DNA from: Klebsormidium nitens
Taxonomy: Eukaryota; Streptophyta; Klebsormidiophyceae; Klebsormidiales; Klebsormidiaceae
Length of the DNA stretch: 64,000 nt
Reading direction: 5' to 3'
NCBI GenBank assembly: GCA_000708835.1
Contig: DF237348.1
Coordinates: 21,639 to 85,638, forward strand
A program made the position numbers and the translations under genes. Under the pieces are notes generated by a model. It worked only from the letters and a program-made list of their open reading frames with translations, did no database searches and had not been told where the DNA came from. Shown one piece after another: positions 23,001 to 34,400 of this stretch (position 1 is the stretch's first letter; each line of letters begins with the position of its first letter).

Positions 23001-25514
23001 ACCGGCTTCTTGTCGAGGGGGTCAGCTAGCAGTGCGAGGAAGCCAGGCTTGAGAACCCCCCATACCTCCTGCCAGTTTCCGCGGCAGCACGTGCTTCCGC
23101 AAAAGCAGGAAAAGAGGCGGCGGAACCAGCCGGGGCGCGTCTTCTTCCGGGGGGGTAGGTCTTGTTCCTTGTCGCCTGCAGAAGTGAGCCGGCTGTAAGA
23201 TGGCCAAGAAATAGAAGAGCGCAGTAATAAGGGACACACGAAGGTTGCTCGCAACATCAGAAGCCTCCGACATGGCGACGTTTCATCGACTCCTGTCATC
23301 GAGCGGCTAAGGAAGTCGCTGCAGCGTTATCGGAAGTCTGACGTTGGCATGACGTCAGTCAGTCCAAACCTGTGAAGTGCGAGGTTCGATCCCCCTCGGT
23401 AAACCTGATGACTCAAGGTCCTATCGTGGGGTATGCGGAAGGAGCGTACTGAGTTGGAACTCCACACAAAGCGATTGCAGGAGAGAGATCAACGTGCCGG
23501 ACAAACCACACCCACCAACCCCACGCACCTTCCTCGTCATCGTCTGCCTCCGTGTCCAGGTCCGCCAGGTGGCGCACGCTGAGCCAGCCCTCATGGAGCT
23601 TGGGGCCATACTCGCGCGCAAATGACAGCCGCGACACCTCCAAGAAGCGGCACACCTCGCGCGTGTTCACCAACTCTAAGTTTTCCAAAAAGCTGCAGAA
23701 AAGGGGCCGTTCGGACGTTGTCAAGCTTCTCGCAAGGTTTGGTTTATTGCTGAAATCCCGTTTGGCTTAATCACTGAGGAGGTGATTTCGATTTCCACTG
23801 TGTCAGAAAAAGCTTGTAAATCGGTTGCAGGGTATTGATCTGAAAATCCTTTTAGTCGGGTTGACCGACAGGATCAGCGAGAGTATGTATTTTAAGGAGG
23901 AGTGTGACTCCTGAGAATAGGCATCAAAGCATTGTCGATCATGACAATCATACAGACAAAAACGAGGGCATAGGAGCCCAAAAGAAGTTCCTGAGACGTC
24001 ACCATTGCTAGCAAGATCAGAACTAAGAGTGTTACGGACCCGCGTCCCTTCCATAAGAGACTGAACTCTGGTTGCGCGCGGATGTGAGCTTCATTCCAAG
24101 TCGAATTTTTCGAGAAGGTGATGGTCGAAAAAGGTGGTGGATGCCGGAGCCGAGCAGAAGCAGGGGGGTGAAAACGCGTCTTCGTTAGTGCAATTTTGAG
24201 CAAAACAGTGTTTTTGAGTGTTTCTTGAGGCCAGACAAATCGAACTAAGCGGACAACCGAATCAACTGACACACAAGTTGGCCGGAAACTGCGGTGGGAA
24301 TCTGTTCAGAATCGTCGAGCACAACGCAACAAAGCACAGAAAACTCGAAGGCATCCCCTTACTGGTTCACATAATCCTGCATCACTCGCATCGCATCCTC
24401 TGCCGCACTCCCGCTCCTCCCTAACGTCGGCTTCATCACCGAGAACGCCGCCTCCACTGGGACGCTCACGTCCACCTTCCGGGGGGTGCTCTGCCCAGCC
24501 TCCGGCTCCCCCCCTTCCCGAAAAGGATCCTCCAACCCCTCCTCGCCTCCCTCGGCAACCCCCCCAGAAAACCGGAAGGAGTGCCCCCGAAATGAGTGCT
24601 CCGGCAGAAGACGGTCTAGGTAAGACTTGAGGTTCTCTTGCTGTCGGTCCCAGTAAAGCTTGAACTGCTCCTGCCGCGTGCGCAGCTCGACGGTGAGCGC
24701 GCGGCGCTTGAGGCGGAAGTGGAGGGCGAGGACCTGGCCCGCGCGCTTCTCCAGGCGCCACGAGAACTAGAACAGGGGGGAAAGAGCGTGTGTGGCTTAG
24801 TCAGACTTGTTACACTTGAGATTCATGGAAGGGCTGAGTGGGAGTTGACTTGTGTTCTGAGAAGTTGGTGGTAGCTGGGGACTCTGCGGCAGCCTACTAG
24901 TAGAGCTTCTCCAGGCAGCTCAGTGGGGGGAACCAAAGTTCAAGGAAAACATTTGACGCTCTGAGAGATGCATCATCAGGAGAATGACAAAAGGCAATAC
25001 GAGGTTTTGAACAAACAACAGGCGGGGCTTTCAGGAGCCGGAGCACGTTTTTGGTACTTCCAAGAAATGCAAAGTCTAATCAAAAGCCGACTTTTCAGCT
25101 GATAAGCTGTCTTCTCCCAATCAAGCAAGTTATCAAATCATGCTGTCAACAGGGACCCATACCACCCAAGCATCCAGAACGCTTGAATTTCATGACTGAC
25201 AGCCTGATCTCCAGAGCATCATGAACAACTTTGTCCAAACTGTACCACCTTCAGCAACTGGGAATCCCATCGCAACTCACCTGCCTGTAGCGCATCTCAA
25301 TTGTGTACACCAATTGCACATCCGTAACATCAGCTCTGGTGACCCCTGTGACCCTTGCCACCGGCAACTCTTCAAAGACTGCCGCCTCGGCTTTCGCTGC
25401 AGCATCTTTTTCATTCCCATCACAATCTACGGCTGAATCATGTGCGACCTGTCCCTCAATTGGTCTGTACTCCCCCTTTCTTTCCGCTGAAGGATGGTCC
25501 TCAGACCGCGCCAT
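14038..25514 (-). CDS. PLDZ: phospholipase D, PX-PH (zeta) type
   Basis: Hydrolyses phosphatidylcholine to phosphatidic acid; this phosphoinositide-dependent class acts in membrane traffic. Sixteen exons, all phase-compatible: 25514-25281, 24766-24363, 23692-23529, 23175-22821, 22330-22126, 21644-21388, 21044-20895, 20368-20212, 19800-19675, 19263-18469, 17989-17876, 17347-17201, 16201-15998, 15274-15041, 14715-14588, 14275-14038; 1,303 residues. A PX domain starts with [20 protein letters not shown], and a PH domain starts at [23 protein letters not shown] motif 1 is [15 protein letters not shown] (about residue 541) and HKD motif 2 is [19 protein letters not shown] (about 1107). The C-terminus [10 protein letters not shown] is typical of plant PLD zeta. 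Plant relatives have about 1,100 residues; the excess is mainly exon 10, a 265-residue Ser/Thr/Gly-rich insert with FTPSGKRG-like repeats. Several introns carry decayed copies of exon edges. Confidence 0.95.
15248..15650. repeat. tandem repeat of exon-14 acceptor edge in PLD intron
   Basis: About 2.5 tandem copies, with a period near 160 bp, of a unit holding the first ~27 coding bases of PLD exon 14 and its upstream intron. The phrase CATCAGCTTGCTGT recurs near 15251, 15410 and 15572, each followed by GGAC-C-CGT/TGACGTCAGC. The first copy is the real exon start (acceptor GTCCAG|GTG on the minus strand). The other copies have mutated acceptors. Confidence 0.85.
16147..16560. repeat. tandem repeat of exon-13 acceptor edge in PLD intron
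   Basis: Three copies, starting near 16147, 16314 and 16498, of a ~170-180 bp unit spanning the start of PLD exon 13 and upstream intron. On the minus strand they read [19 protein letters not shown] (real exon), [19 protein letters not shown] and [17 protein letters not shown]. The two extra copies still read openly but have lost the CTGCAG acceptor. Intron sequence between the copies is also duplicated. Confidence 0.9.
17060..17460. repeat. repeated edges of PLD exon 12 (donor and acceptor sides)
   Basis: At the acceptor side three copies of GAAGAATTGGTTCTGC-like sequence lie at about 17336, 17388 and 17437 (period near 50 bp); the first is the real exon start. At the donor side a second copy of the exon end, reading LLPGFQ followed by a GT, lies about 130 bp downstream in the intron (near 17070 against the real end at 17201). 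Confidence 0.8.
18368..18396. repeat. 12-bp stem hairpin in PLD intron 10
   Basis: GAGCTTTTCAAG and its perfect complement are separated by five bases (GTAAG). It lies about 75 bp downstream of the exon-10 donor on the minus strand, where it could form an RNA hairpin in the pre-mRNA. Confidence 0.8.
20345..20565. repeat. duplicated exon-8 acceptor edge in PLD intron
   Basis: The sequence around the exon-8 start (GTTGGGCTCGCGCT...GGGTTTGGG...AGGTTA) recurs about 158 bp away as GTTGGGCTCGCACT...GGGTTTTGGG...GGGTTA. Identity is moderate. This is the same type of duplication as in neighbouring introns. Confidence 0.6.
22307..22545. repeat. duplicated exon-5 acceptor edge in PLD intron
   Basis: Two tandem copies of a ~120-bp unit. 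CGAACCCGCCCCATGCCTGAC (exon-5 start and acceptor) is matched by TGAACCCGCCGCATGCCTGAC near 22437. Each is followed by a matching ACTTGCGGTC / ATTTGCGGTC phrase and by CTCCAACTCGATGAA / CTCTAACTCGATGGA. Confidence 0.8.
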
Positions 25515-26294
25515 GGCTTGGGAACATTAGAATCAAGAGATTCACGTCAGTGAGCAATTTAAAACTTTGAATTTGAAGCATCAAACTATGAGGACTTGCA
25601 AGAACCAGCGCTGAACCAAGCCTTTGCGCAGCTGCTGGCTGGACAACTGCCTCTCGAAGCTGCAGCAATGCACTGAAGCAGCTGGCAGTGGGAGTGGGTC
25701 TGCGCACATCCCAGGGCCAAAGCTTTCTCCATCATGGAACTCGGAAAAGCAAGCTCACATGCACTGGTGGCAGTGGTGACTGACTTTGACAAGCTTGAAC
25801 TTGCATGAAGCAGCTGCTTTGAAGTGAATGATAAAGTGCAGATGTGCACAATTAAAGGCAATGTTTTTCGACCAGGCATAAGTACATGGAGAGGATGGGA
25901 CGCAAATGGACGCATAAGCGCGTAGCTTTGCTCTGAGTCTAAGGTAGATTTTGAGAAAGACTCAAAGAGTGGCTCAATCTACCAGTATTGAGACCTCCTA
26001 CAGGAATTCCAGATTTTTTGGAATTATAAGCTTAGGTACGTCTTTAGCCACGTATGCGCGGTGAGTTGACCACCTGGGCACTAGGAAATCTGAAAAGCCA
26101 CGCACATATGGCGTGTGAAGAGCTCTATAGCAGTAGTAAAAGGTAGATACTAGAGCCTGAGGCGTTTCCTTCTCCCTCCTCCCGCAGCGATTGTACGTCT
26201 CACTTTTGCTGAGAATGAAACCTTGATTGTGGCTTTTTTTGCTCTCGCTTGGCCTTTCCCACCGCGGTTGTGGTACAATCCACTTAGATTGGCC
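25515..26294. promoter_or_regulatory. shared divergent 5' region of PLDZ and uL29m
   Basis: A 780-bp stretch between divergent starts. No coding frame with protein character, no clear TATA box and no long repeat were seen. Confidence 0.4.
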
Positions 26295-27586
26295 ATGCTC
26301 TCTAATCTGCTGCGACGGCCTTTTGCTGCGGCTGCTGCCACCGTGCGGCGCACGCGGGGTCTTGAGGAGTTTTTTGAAGGGGGGCCTCTTAAGAAGGACG
26401 AGCCGCTGGTGGTTGGGAGGGAATGGAAGGTGAGCCTCGTGGGAGATACTCGAATTTGAAGCTGGTTCTTAGTAGATTTCAAGGCAAGCACCTTTCTTAG
26501 ATACAAAGGTGGTCACAACGCTCTGCCCTTCTAACATATCCAAAGTGATTGTGAGATGTGGGCAAAAGGGTTGGTGTACCACCTGGTGGCGAATGCAGAA
26601 GTGAAGCGCTTGCCACTTGACAGCTTGAGCGTGGCTCGTCAAAATGGCCTTCAGAAGCTTACGATGCAAAGAGTGGTGCAAGCCTGTGATGCAACAAGCG
26701 GTGGTGGCTCGAGAGGTGGCTATAGTTCTTGTTGCTTAATGGTTTAGCCAAAGTGGCGTGATGCTATGCATCCGATCTGCACACTGGACAGATTGCCCAG
26801 CATTGAAAATTGTAAGATTGAAAGCGTGCACTTTTCTGCTTGGACAATCGTTTCGTGGTTAAAAGTACACTCAGAAGCTGAAAGAGTTGATACTCAATTT
26901 TGATGTCAGGCACCTTAAGTTCCGCAATGGTTTAACAGGGCAAAAGATTGCTGATTGGGTACTGCCCTCAGCATGATTCTTGTTGCTTCTTATTCTGTTT
27001 CTTCTCTGATTTTACCTTTTGACATGTCTACGGCGAAGTCAGGGCAGCTCCAGGCATCTGCGGCTCACTTTGAGAAGCTATCAATGAGCACCGATGGACG
27101 ATGAACACTGTTCAGCATCTGGCTTTTGCAGGCCAGCGATTTGCGGCTAAAGTCGTTTGACGACCTTCACAAGCTGTGGTATGTGTTGCTTAAGGAGCGG
27201 AACATGCTGGCAACACAGAAGGAAATCCATCGAAAGGCCGGCTATGTCATGCCCCGCTTGGACCGGATACCGAAGGTGGGTAAAGGGGCATCCTTGCTTA
27301 TTGCGCTGTCATGGTGTTCTTTGTTTTAGATCCATGTATGATCAGGGGGCGAAAGCCTTTTCTTTCTAATATTACATGATGGGGAGAACGTACAATTTCA
27401 GTACAGGATTGCAGTACGGACTTTTCATTCTTGTGACTCAAGGGCAGATCTATCAATGGAATTGTTTAATGAATGCAGGTGCGGAAGGCCATGTGTCGAA
27501 TAAAACACGTTCTTACTGAGAGAGCACTCGCCGAATCTGACGTCCAAAAACGGGCTGTAGCAAAGAAAGTAATTAACGACATGTGA
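26295..27586 (+). CDS. MRPL47: mitochondrial large-subunit ribosomal protein uL29m (MRPL47 type)
   Basis: Structural protein of the mitochondrial large ribosomal subunit near the tunnel exit. Three exons (26295-26429, 27132-27275, 27479-27586), all phase 0, give 128 residues. The N-terminal ~30 residues (LLRRPFAAAAATVRRTRG) look like a mitochondrial presequence. They are followed by GLEEFFEG and the MRP-L47 signature in SDLRLKSFDDLHKLWYVLL, KERNMLATQK and RIPKVRKAMCRIKHVLTER. Plant and fungal homologues have the same order of motifs. It is divergent from PLDZ. Confidence 0.92.
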
Positions 27587-28622
27587 AATGGGACGCTGAT
27601 TCCAGCGCATATTACTCTGTAGAATACAATGGACAGTGAAGCCTCCAGATCTGACCATCTTGCCATCAGGTTTAGATCATCATGGTAGGAATGACACACC
27701 AGGTTTGGTGCCAGCCAATCAGAATCGGTTGAGTTACGTTTGCAATTGAAGGTCCACTTGCACATGTGCCATGCAGCAGACTGAGTAAGATATTGTGCTA
27801 CTATATGGTATGACTTTGAATGATTGCAATGATCCGAAGACTTTGGATGCAATTGAACTAGCGATGAAATACATCAATGGCGCGTTTATGCATGGTTGTT
27901 TGGCATGAGTAACAATGAATGCACGCAGACTGCGCAATGTGTATAGGACTCATATGAAAATAGCATCATGGTTGTTTTTCGGAATAAACGCGTGCGCATA
28001 TGCAATCGATCCTGGCACACTTGGGAGAGAATTCTCACTCAGCCAGCTGCAACTGACGGCCATCTGGTCTGTGGCCCTGCATAGCATAATCTAGTACCTA
28101 ATAGAGCTTCCATAATAGGTGGCTAGCGTATGTAAAATCTACACTCGCTGATGTCGTGCAAGCAAGTTGCAACTCTCTGCTAACGACGAGACGTAGCGGG
28201 TGCGTCTTGGTGCAGCCACATGTGCAGTGGCACCACGCCTATGGTTTGAGATCAACAACAACTGCGTGCCGCCAACGAGTGCGCTGGATTCCTTCTTTAT
28301 ACTGTCCCCTATCCAAATGAACTGGATGTATGTCTAGTTTTCAAGCTCGTTTGCACAGTTTCAAAGCAACTTAATCCGACTTCAAAGCAACTGATCTAGT
28401 AACTTAAGAAACCATCAAATGTTTAGAACGTATCAATGTCACCTTCCATTGGAGTGTTATGTACTCGCCTGAAAGTGGAGACCCATCGTAATGATCCCAA
28501 TATACAAACCCTCTATATGGTTACAGTCCAAGCCAGCATTTTTGCTGCTTGTCAATGTCAAGCTAGTCATATCAGCCCTCCGATTAACGGACGCAGTAGA
28601 ACTGACTCAAAGCAAGGGGCCC
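27587..28622. other. convergent intergenic region, no gene seen
   Basis: Lies between the 3' ends of uL29m (+) and the DOG1 gene (-) and must hold both 3' untranslated regions. It is A+T-richer than the neighbouring exons, with no convincing coding frame or long repeat. Confidence 0.45.
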
Positions 28623-30534
28623 TCATAAGTAGGTCTTCACTTTTGCAGCTTCGCCGATTTTCCGGAGAGCCAGAACAAGTTCAGACATCCCGGCTAGGAG
28701 CTCAACCTGCTGTCGCCATGTCAAAACACCCAAGACCTTCTTCACCGTCGTTAACCTCAATTCGTCTCCCTGATGAACCAGTTGCTTCAGCGAAACTAAC
28801 CTCTCGTGCATTGCAGCCTTGATGCTCACAGAGAAAGCATCTGGGTCTGCTTTGGAAGGGTCAGCCAGGCCGGGAAGGGGCAGGTCGGCAAGATTCATTT
28901 GCAGTGATGCAGACTCGTCACTCAAGTCATCTTCAATCTGCAAGAAAATTCCACAATTTAGCAGCCTACTACCCATGTTGTAATTGTCTGGGTTACACAG
29001 CGTGCCTTCACCAACCTGAGCTGTGCGCTCTAACACTTCTCTCCCTCACCAATGCCTAACCCCACGAGTTGCTCAAGTTCTCCTAGGTTGCAACTCGCAG
29101 CTCACTGAAACTGAAAACTCCACACTTTGGATTTCAGATGGTTAACAGCAAATCTGACATTCTCAGATTGGATTGGATTGGCATCCCAGCGTGAACCATG
29201 ATGTGCGTACAAGCAATCAGTGCTGACGGATGACAAACTGTGCACGATTAGCAACAGACGAGCTGATGCAAACTGCTGGTCATCAAACCCTAGGGACAGC
29301 AAAAAAATCTTAACAGATCGACGCCCCAGGATCGAACAAAACCTACCAAGCTTGACTCCGAACTCCAAGCGCTATCCAACTTCAGGTAGCAACTAAAAAT
29401 TGAGCCTTCTTCCAAGGAGCGCCGCAACTCTGAACATCCCGGCCAAAACCGAAACCACTCACTTTTGTAGTCGCGAGCTGCATACTCGACAGCTCTTCCA
29501 GTTGCTTCCCTGTCAGGCTGGCCATTGGGGGGAACGCCCCCCCGCTTAAAAGCAGGCCCAAGCTGTTCTCAATTTGGGACCCAACCATATGATAGATCAG
29601 CTGGAAGAGAGTGGTCGGCCGCAGGCCCCCGTTCCAAAGAAACGACACCTCTAAAGGCGTCCTCCAGAGGCCCGCCATTACCTGCAAAAACACATGCCAG
29701 GAACAAGTGGGTGGGAGTCTCAAACTATGCAATGCCTGCATATTTTGTATTTAAAGCCTGGCAACATTCTGCAAAAGTGGCTCTGTCAAAGGGTCACAAA
29801 AAGCAACACCCCCCTTCGATGATGTCACCCGTTGCCGAATAGTTTAGTCATGGAGAACGCAGATCTTGGAATTTACCCACTTTGCTCCTGAAGCGCACCG
29901 CTGCCCTATACTGTCACTCTTCTGACATCAGGAATTGCTAAAACAGTCAACCTTGATTCAAGGAACTCACATGGAGGACATCTGCGTCTACCGCCCGACA
30001 CTTCTCCGCAAACAGGTCTACAACTGCACGGAGGCTCTCTTCCACAAGCTCTTTACACTGTTCCGCGCCCGCGTCGTCACTGATCGCTTTCTTCAGCTTC
30101 TCCAACCTCATCCTGTACTCATGAAACCAGGTGTCTGCATACTTGTCAAAATGTGCAATTATCTCAGCAGAGCCCTGTTTTGTCAAACCCTCGGGGTTTG
30201 AAGCTTGCCAATCTTGGCTTGTGGACGACTCCTCTGCCCTACCCCCCCTCAAGCTAGGAACACGTTGCACTTCCATGGGTGCCGCAGACTCCTGCTCCTC
30301 CTCCATTGGCGAGTCCGTTGCCGCTTTATTAAAATCCTCCCCACCAGCCTCCCGTCGCTCAGTGCTGGAAACAGTGTCGTCGTTCCCTGCACCACCTTCA
30401 TGTCCGTGCCCAATCATCTTCAGCTCCATTGAACCTGCTCGTGACTCTTCGTCATCAGAAAGCCCACCCTGAGCCTTCCGTTTGACCATTGAGGAGCCGC
30501 CCTCTGCCAAAATGCCTGGAAGCTCAGCTCGCAT
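28623..30534 (-). CDS. DOG1-domain protein
   Basis: The DOG1 domain occurs in plant seed-dormancy regulators and in TGA bZIP factors. Three phase-0 exons on the minus strand, 30534-29971, 29681-29463 and 28937-28623, give 365 residues. The first ~130 residues are acidic and low in complexity (a KRKAQGG nuclear-type basic patch, then GEDFNKAATDSPMEEEQES). The DOG1 domain follows: TWFHEYRMRLEKLKKAI, then LWRTPLEVSFLWNGGLRPTT, a gap, LSSMQLATTKIEDDLSDE, and a helical tail KVLGVLTWRQQVELLAGM. The start is uncertain: the frame is open upstream of the chosen ATG (to about 30600) after a possible acceptor GATACAG, so a 5' exon, perhaps a bZIP, may be missed. I see no bZIP in the flanking 400 bp. Confidence 0.85.
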
Positions 30535-30717
30535 CGCCGCAATGGCAGCAAGAAACGGATTTGCTTTCTCCTCAGCAGTGATCCTCAAAAAGGTAGATCT
30601 GTATCAGCTTTTGCGCGTGCTTATCCGCCCCATATGTGGCAGTGTGAAGACGACGCTGCGAGTTTCCATTATGTTTCAAGGGTTGACATTTACATGAGCA
30701 AGGACCCCCTTACGAGC

Positions 30718-30995
30718 TACCGTAGTGGCACGACCCATTCGCGACCCCTCTCTGCGAACATTATTTTTTTCACTTATTTTTTTTCACACCAAGCTCAAGA
30801 GGATTTATTTCATTTCGTACCAGCAATATAACCCTACAGAATCAGGTGATTAACCACCCAAAACAGACGTAACCAATCAACTAACCCGGATCTTTTAGTT
30901 TCGCAGTTTCACACAAGCTGTTCAGAATTAATTATTTTTTTCACACAAGCCCAAAATAATTAATTTCAGGGTGAATGGGTCGTGCCACTACGGTA
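30718..30995. mobile_element. MITE with 23-bp perfect terminal inverted repeats
   Basis: TACCGTAGTGGCACGACCCATTC at 30718-30740 is the exact reverse complement of 30973-30995, a 278-bp element. If the outer TA is a target duplication, the element proper begins CCGTAGTGG and follows the TA-target pattern of Tc1/mariner-like MITEs. The interior is T-rich, with TTATTTTTTTCACAC-like phrases on both sides and no coding frame. It lies in the divergent 5' region between the DOG1 gene and HCAR. Confidence 0.85.
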
Positions 30996-31464
30996 AACTG
31001 GTTCTTGAGACGTCATCCTGGGACGGCGCGAGCGGTGCTCATTATTGAGCGCGTCACCTTTTATCCAATCATTTGGCCCAAAAGAGCATCTGAGTGCCCC
31101 GTGTTCACGCACCGGCCACTCACGCAAAACTTCAGTCCTGAAATCCTTTCTCAGGGCAGACTGGTTGAAGGCAGACTACGCTCGGGGAGGAGCCACGGGT
31201 TGACAATCATATCGGATTCGACGATACGGGGAGCCTGGAACCTATTCACACTGAGTTGTGATCAAGAAAAGCTGAGCCGCAAGTCAAGCGAAGCATCTCA
31301 CGTGGTCACCATCCTTTTCACTTTTGACTTGGAACTTGCAGCGTGCACATTTGCCTGAGCCAGGTGGGTCCTGTCTTCCCACTGGCAATCGCCACACAAA
31401 AAGGAGACAGGTAAAGGACCATCTGCAGGAGTTTTGTTTCGGGTGCGTTCAGACGTCAGCAGCA

Positions 31465-34400
31465 ATGTCGCTGCGTGTGACGTCGCCGGCCTTGAGTACT
31501 AGGAGCTGTGGGGGATGGCAGAGCAGCACGTTCGGCGATTCTGCAAGTTGTATTGAAGCCAAAAATGTCTGCCTGGTACCGAGTTTCACCAAGCGACTAG
31601 CAGGCAGTTTCACAGGAACAGAGAAAGCTCAAAGGTTCGCTGCGCGGACATATTCAGGACCCTTAAGGACCATTGCAGCAGTAGCAGATGCGGCAGCTGA
31701 CGGTATGTCCTCCGATTTAAGCTTGGTATATTCACCATTTGACCTTGCGGCATTGCCCAAAACCGCTCAAGTCCTGTACGTCTAAATTTTTTGCTTCAAG
31801 GAGGTTCCAATCTTTATTCTGGGCCGTATCAATCCTGCCTGAATCGTTTCTTGATATGATGAAGGCCTCACATCATTTTCAAGCCGCTTGTTCACATCTA
31901 GGATTGTCCAATAGTTGCGCAAGGAAACCACTTTGTGCGCCATCGCATGGTAATGGTGAAGGGTTTTGTGTGTTTCTTAAATGCAGTATAAGGTGTTTCA
32001 CGCCCTCAACTTTTATTGTTAGTATTTGATGAAGCAAAACGTGGAAGAGGAAGTGCATTGCTAAGCGCTGTTTCCCGTGTAGATTGGATTCTAAACCTGA
32101 CCGCATCAGCATATGGAATATGTAGGCATGGCCTTTTGAACGCCATCCGCCTGCGCAAGATAATATATGAGAGGGTGCTCGGGGCAAGGAACACCTCACA
32201 TATCAGAATTTCTTGCCGGAAGTGGGAAGTATTGAAACCCTGATGCCCGTTATAGCAAGTGATGCTCAGTACGATGAAGCAGCATTTGGGAAAGTGCGAT
32301 GGATTGGTGGTGGAAATTGACGCCCTCTTTAGAGTCGCGGCTTCAGTTCGGGAATTCTTGAGCATTAAGGATTTGAGTGGGGCCTGGTAAGCCTAACCTG
32401 TCAGCATCTTACTTGTGAGCTGCTTCTGGAACTCAGAACTGTCAAGAGTGATAGTCAAGCAATCAAGAAACAGAGCAATGACAGTCTTCGCTTTTTCAAA
32501 TTCAGCTCCTGCCAAGCAGCGGAGCTGGCGAGAGAAAGCACGACCGATCCAGCCAGGCAGCGCGTACCCAGCGAAAGAGCACTGCAGGTAAGCCGCCATC
32601 GTTGGTGCATAACTGCAAGTCTTTGTTCATCACAATTGTGTTCAGTTCCATTGGGCCTGGAAGATTCCTGCAGTATGGTACTCGTCTCCATCTCAATCCA
32701 TCGTGACTGCTCCAGATCGGTCCATAAAGCTCAATTGCAGCACTTGCCTTTCACATCTCTAGTTGGAAGTCCTGTTCATGAGATATACCAGCGCAATTTC
32801 CTGTCTTTTACCTTTCATAGCTGTTGCCAACCAGGCTGCAGCTGCATATTCAGAGTCTGCACAATCAAGATCGCACCTCATATTGTTTCCCCTGAGCCAC
32901 AACACTCTGTTTTATGTGTCCCTTTTCAGCAATTGTGGCCTGTGCGACACCTACTACGTAGCACACGTGAAGGACGCGTGTGCTTTTCTGGGGGACGGCA
33001 TGTCCAGGGTCGAGGTATGGGTATCTCCTAGTCCATTTCTGTATCAAGTTGACCAAGCTTTCGCAGTTAAAACAGCACCTGGTGCCGGATCACTCCTTGA
33101 TCTTAAAAATCGATGCTACGATGGCGTGCAAAGCCGCAGCATTTGTTGTATGTTTTCCGTCCGCTTCCAATGGTCATGCACGGATGGATCAAGGACCCCT
33201 GGTCAGAATCGCAAGTTAACCTCGGTTATCCCAAACCCTGTCGCAGGATCTTGAGCCACGGGTACACGGACGGGGTCGGGACCCAGACTCGCTGGACGAC
33301 GCTCACTTTGGAGTGCACAAAGAGATGCTGTATGCCAAGAAGACGAACCCAATTGAAGGAGCGCAGTGGACTGGAATTGTAACTGGCATTGCAATGGAGA
33401 TGCTGCGGTCGGGCAAAGTGGACGCGGTCGTGTGCGTGCAAAGGTGAGCTTGGTGGCAACGCAGGCGACGCCGCAGCGAGTTCTACGTGTTCTGAAGTGC
33501 CCTGCGTGTTCTGAAGTGCTCTCAAAGAAGTAGTTCGAGATCGACTAGGAGTTGGTGCGGTCATTGGACAGGGTTGGTATCCAAAGACCGTTTGACATCC
33601 AAGTTGAACGGGTGATCTCAGTCGTCATATCAATCGTAGCCTTCTTGCAGGGAACGTTTGATGAAAGGCAGAGTCCGTGTTGTCCAATTACCAACGAACT
33701 TCTTACAACGTTTGCATCAATATTGACGAGCGTTGTGATCTGATTGTGAATGGAGTCGTCCATTGCTCGCAGCGATCCTGAAGACCGGTTCAAACCAAAG
33801 CCGGTGCTAGCCCGTACACCTGAGGAGGTTCTGGCTGCGAGGGGCGTCAAGCCAACGCTGTCACCAAACCTGAACGTGCTAGCTCTTGTAGAGGTGCGTG
33901 GTCGGATGAAAAAACCCTTCGCACGATACGATTTGTCAGAGGAAGCTAGAGCAATCAAACAGAGTCCGTTGACTCTGGTTTTAGGAAACCAATAGAAAGA
34001 GACGTCACTGGTTTTGCCGCTGACGGTTTAGAAACAAGTCGAGAGTCCTTGCTTATTGACAATATGAAGTTCCTTGAAAAGGTGCAATTGCTTCAGGTAA
34101 TTTGGTCACCTTTTTCGGGCCATGATGGAGTTTCTCAATAAGGATAGGTGCCTTCAAGAACGGGCCTCTTGTGAGCACTAAGGCCGTGTGCAGCACTAAG
34201 GCCGTCAAGTAAAAATGTTGAAATGGGAATGCTTTCGTCTTTGCAGGCAGCAGGTGTAAAACGGCTGCTGTTCTGTGGAGTCGGCTGTCAAGTACAAGGT
34301 ACGTGGGCGCCTTGCTCGTAGAAAAGTTTCTCAGTCCCAAGCGCTTTTGCGCACCTTTCACTTCAGCTCGGAAGGTTGACCGGAGTCAAAGAGGTGTGAG

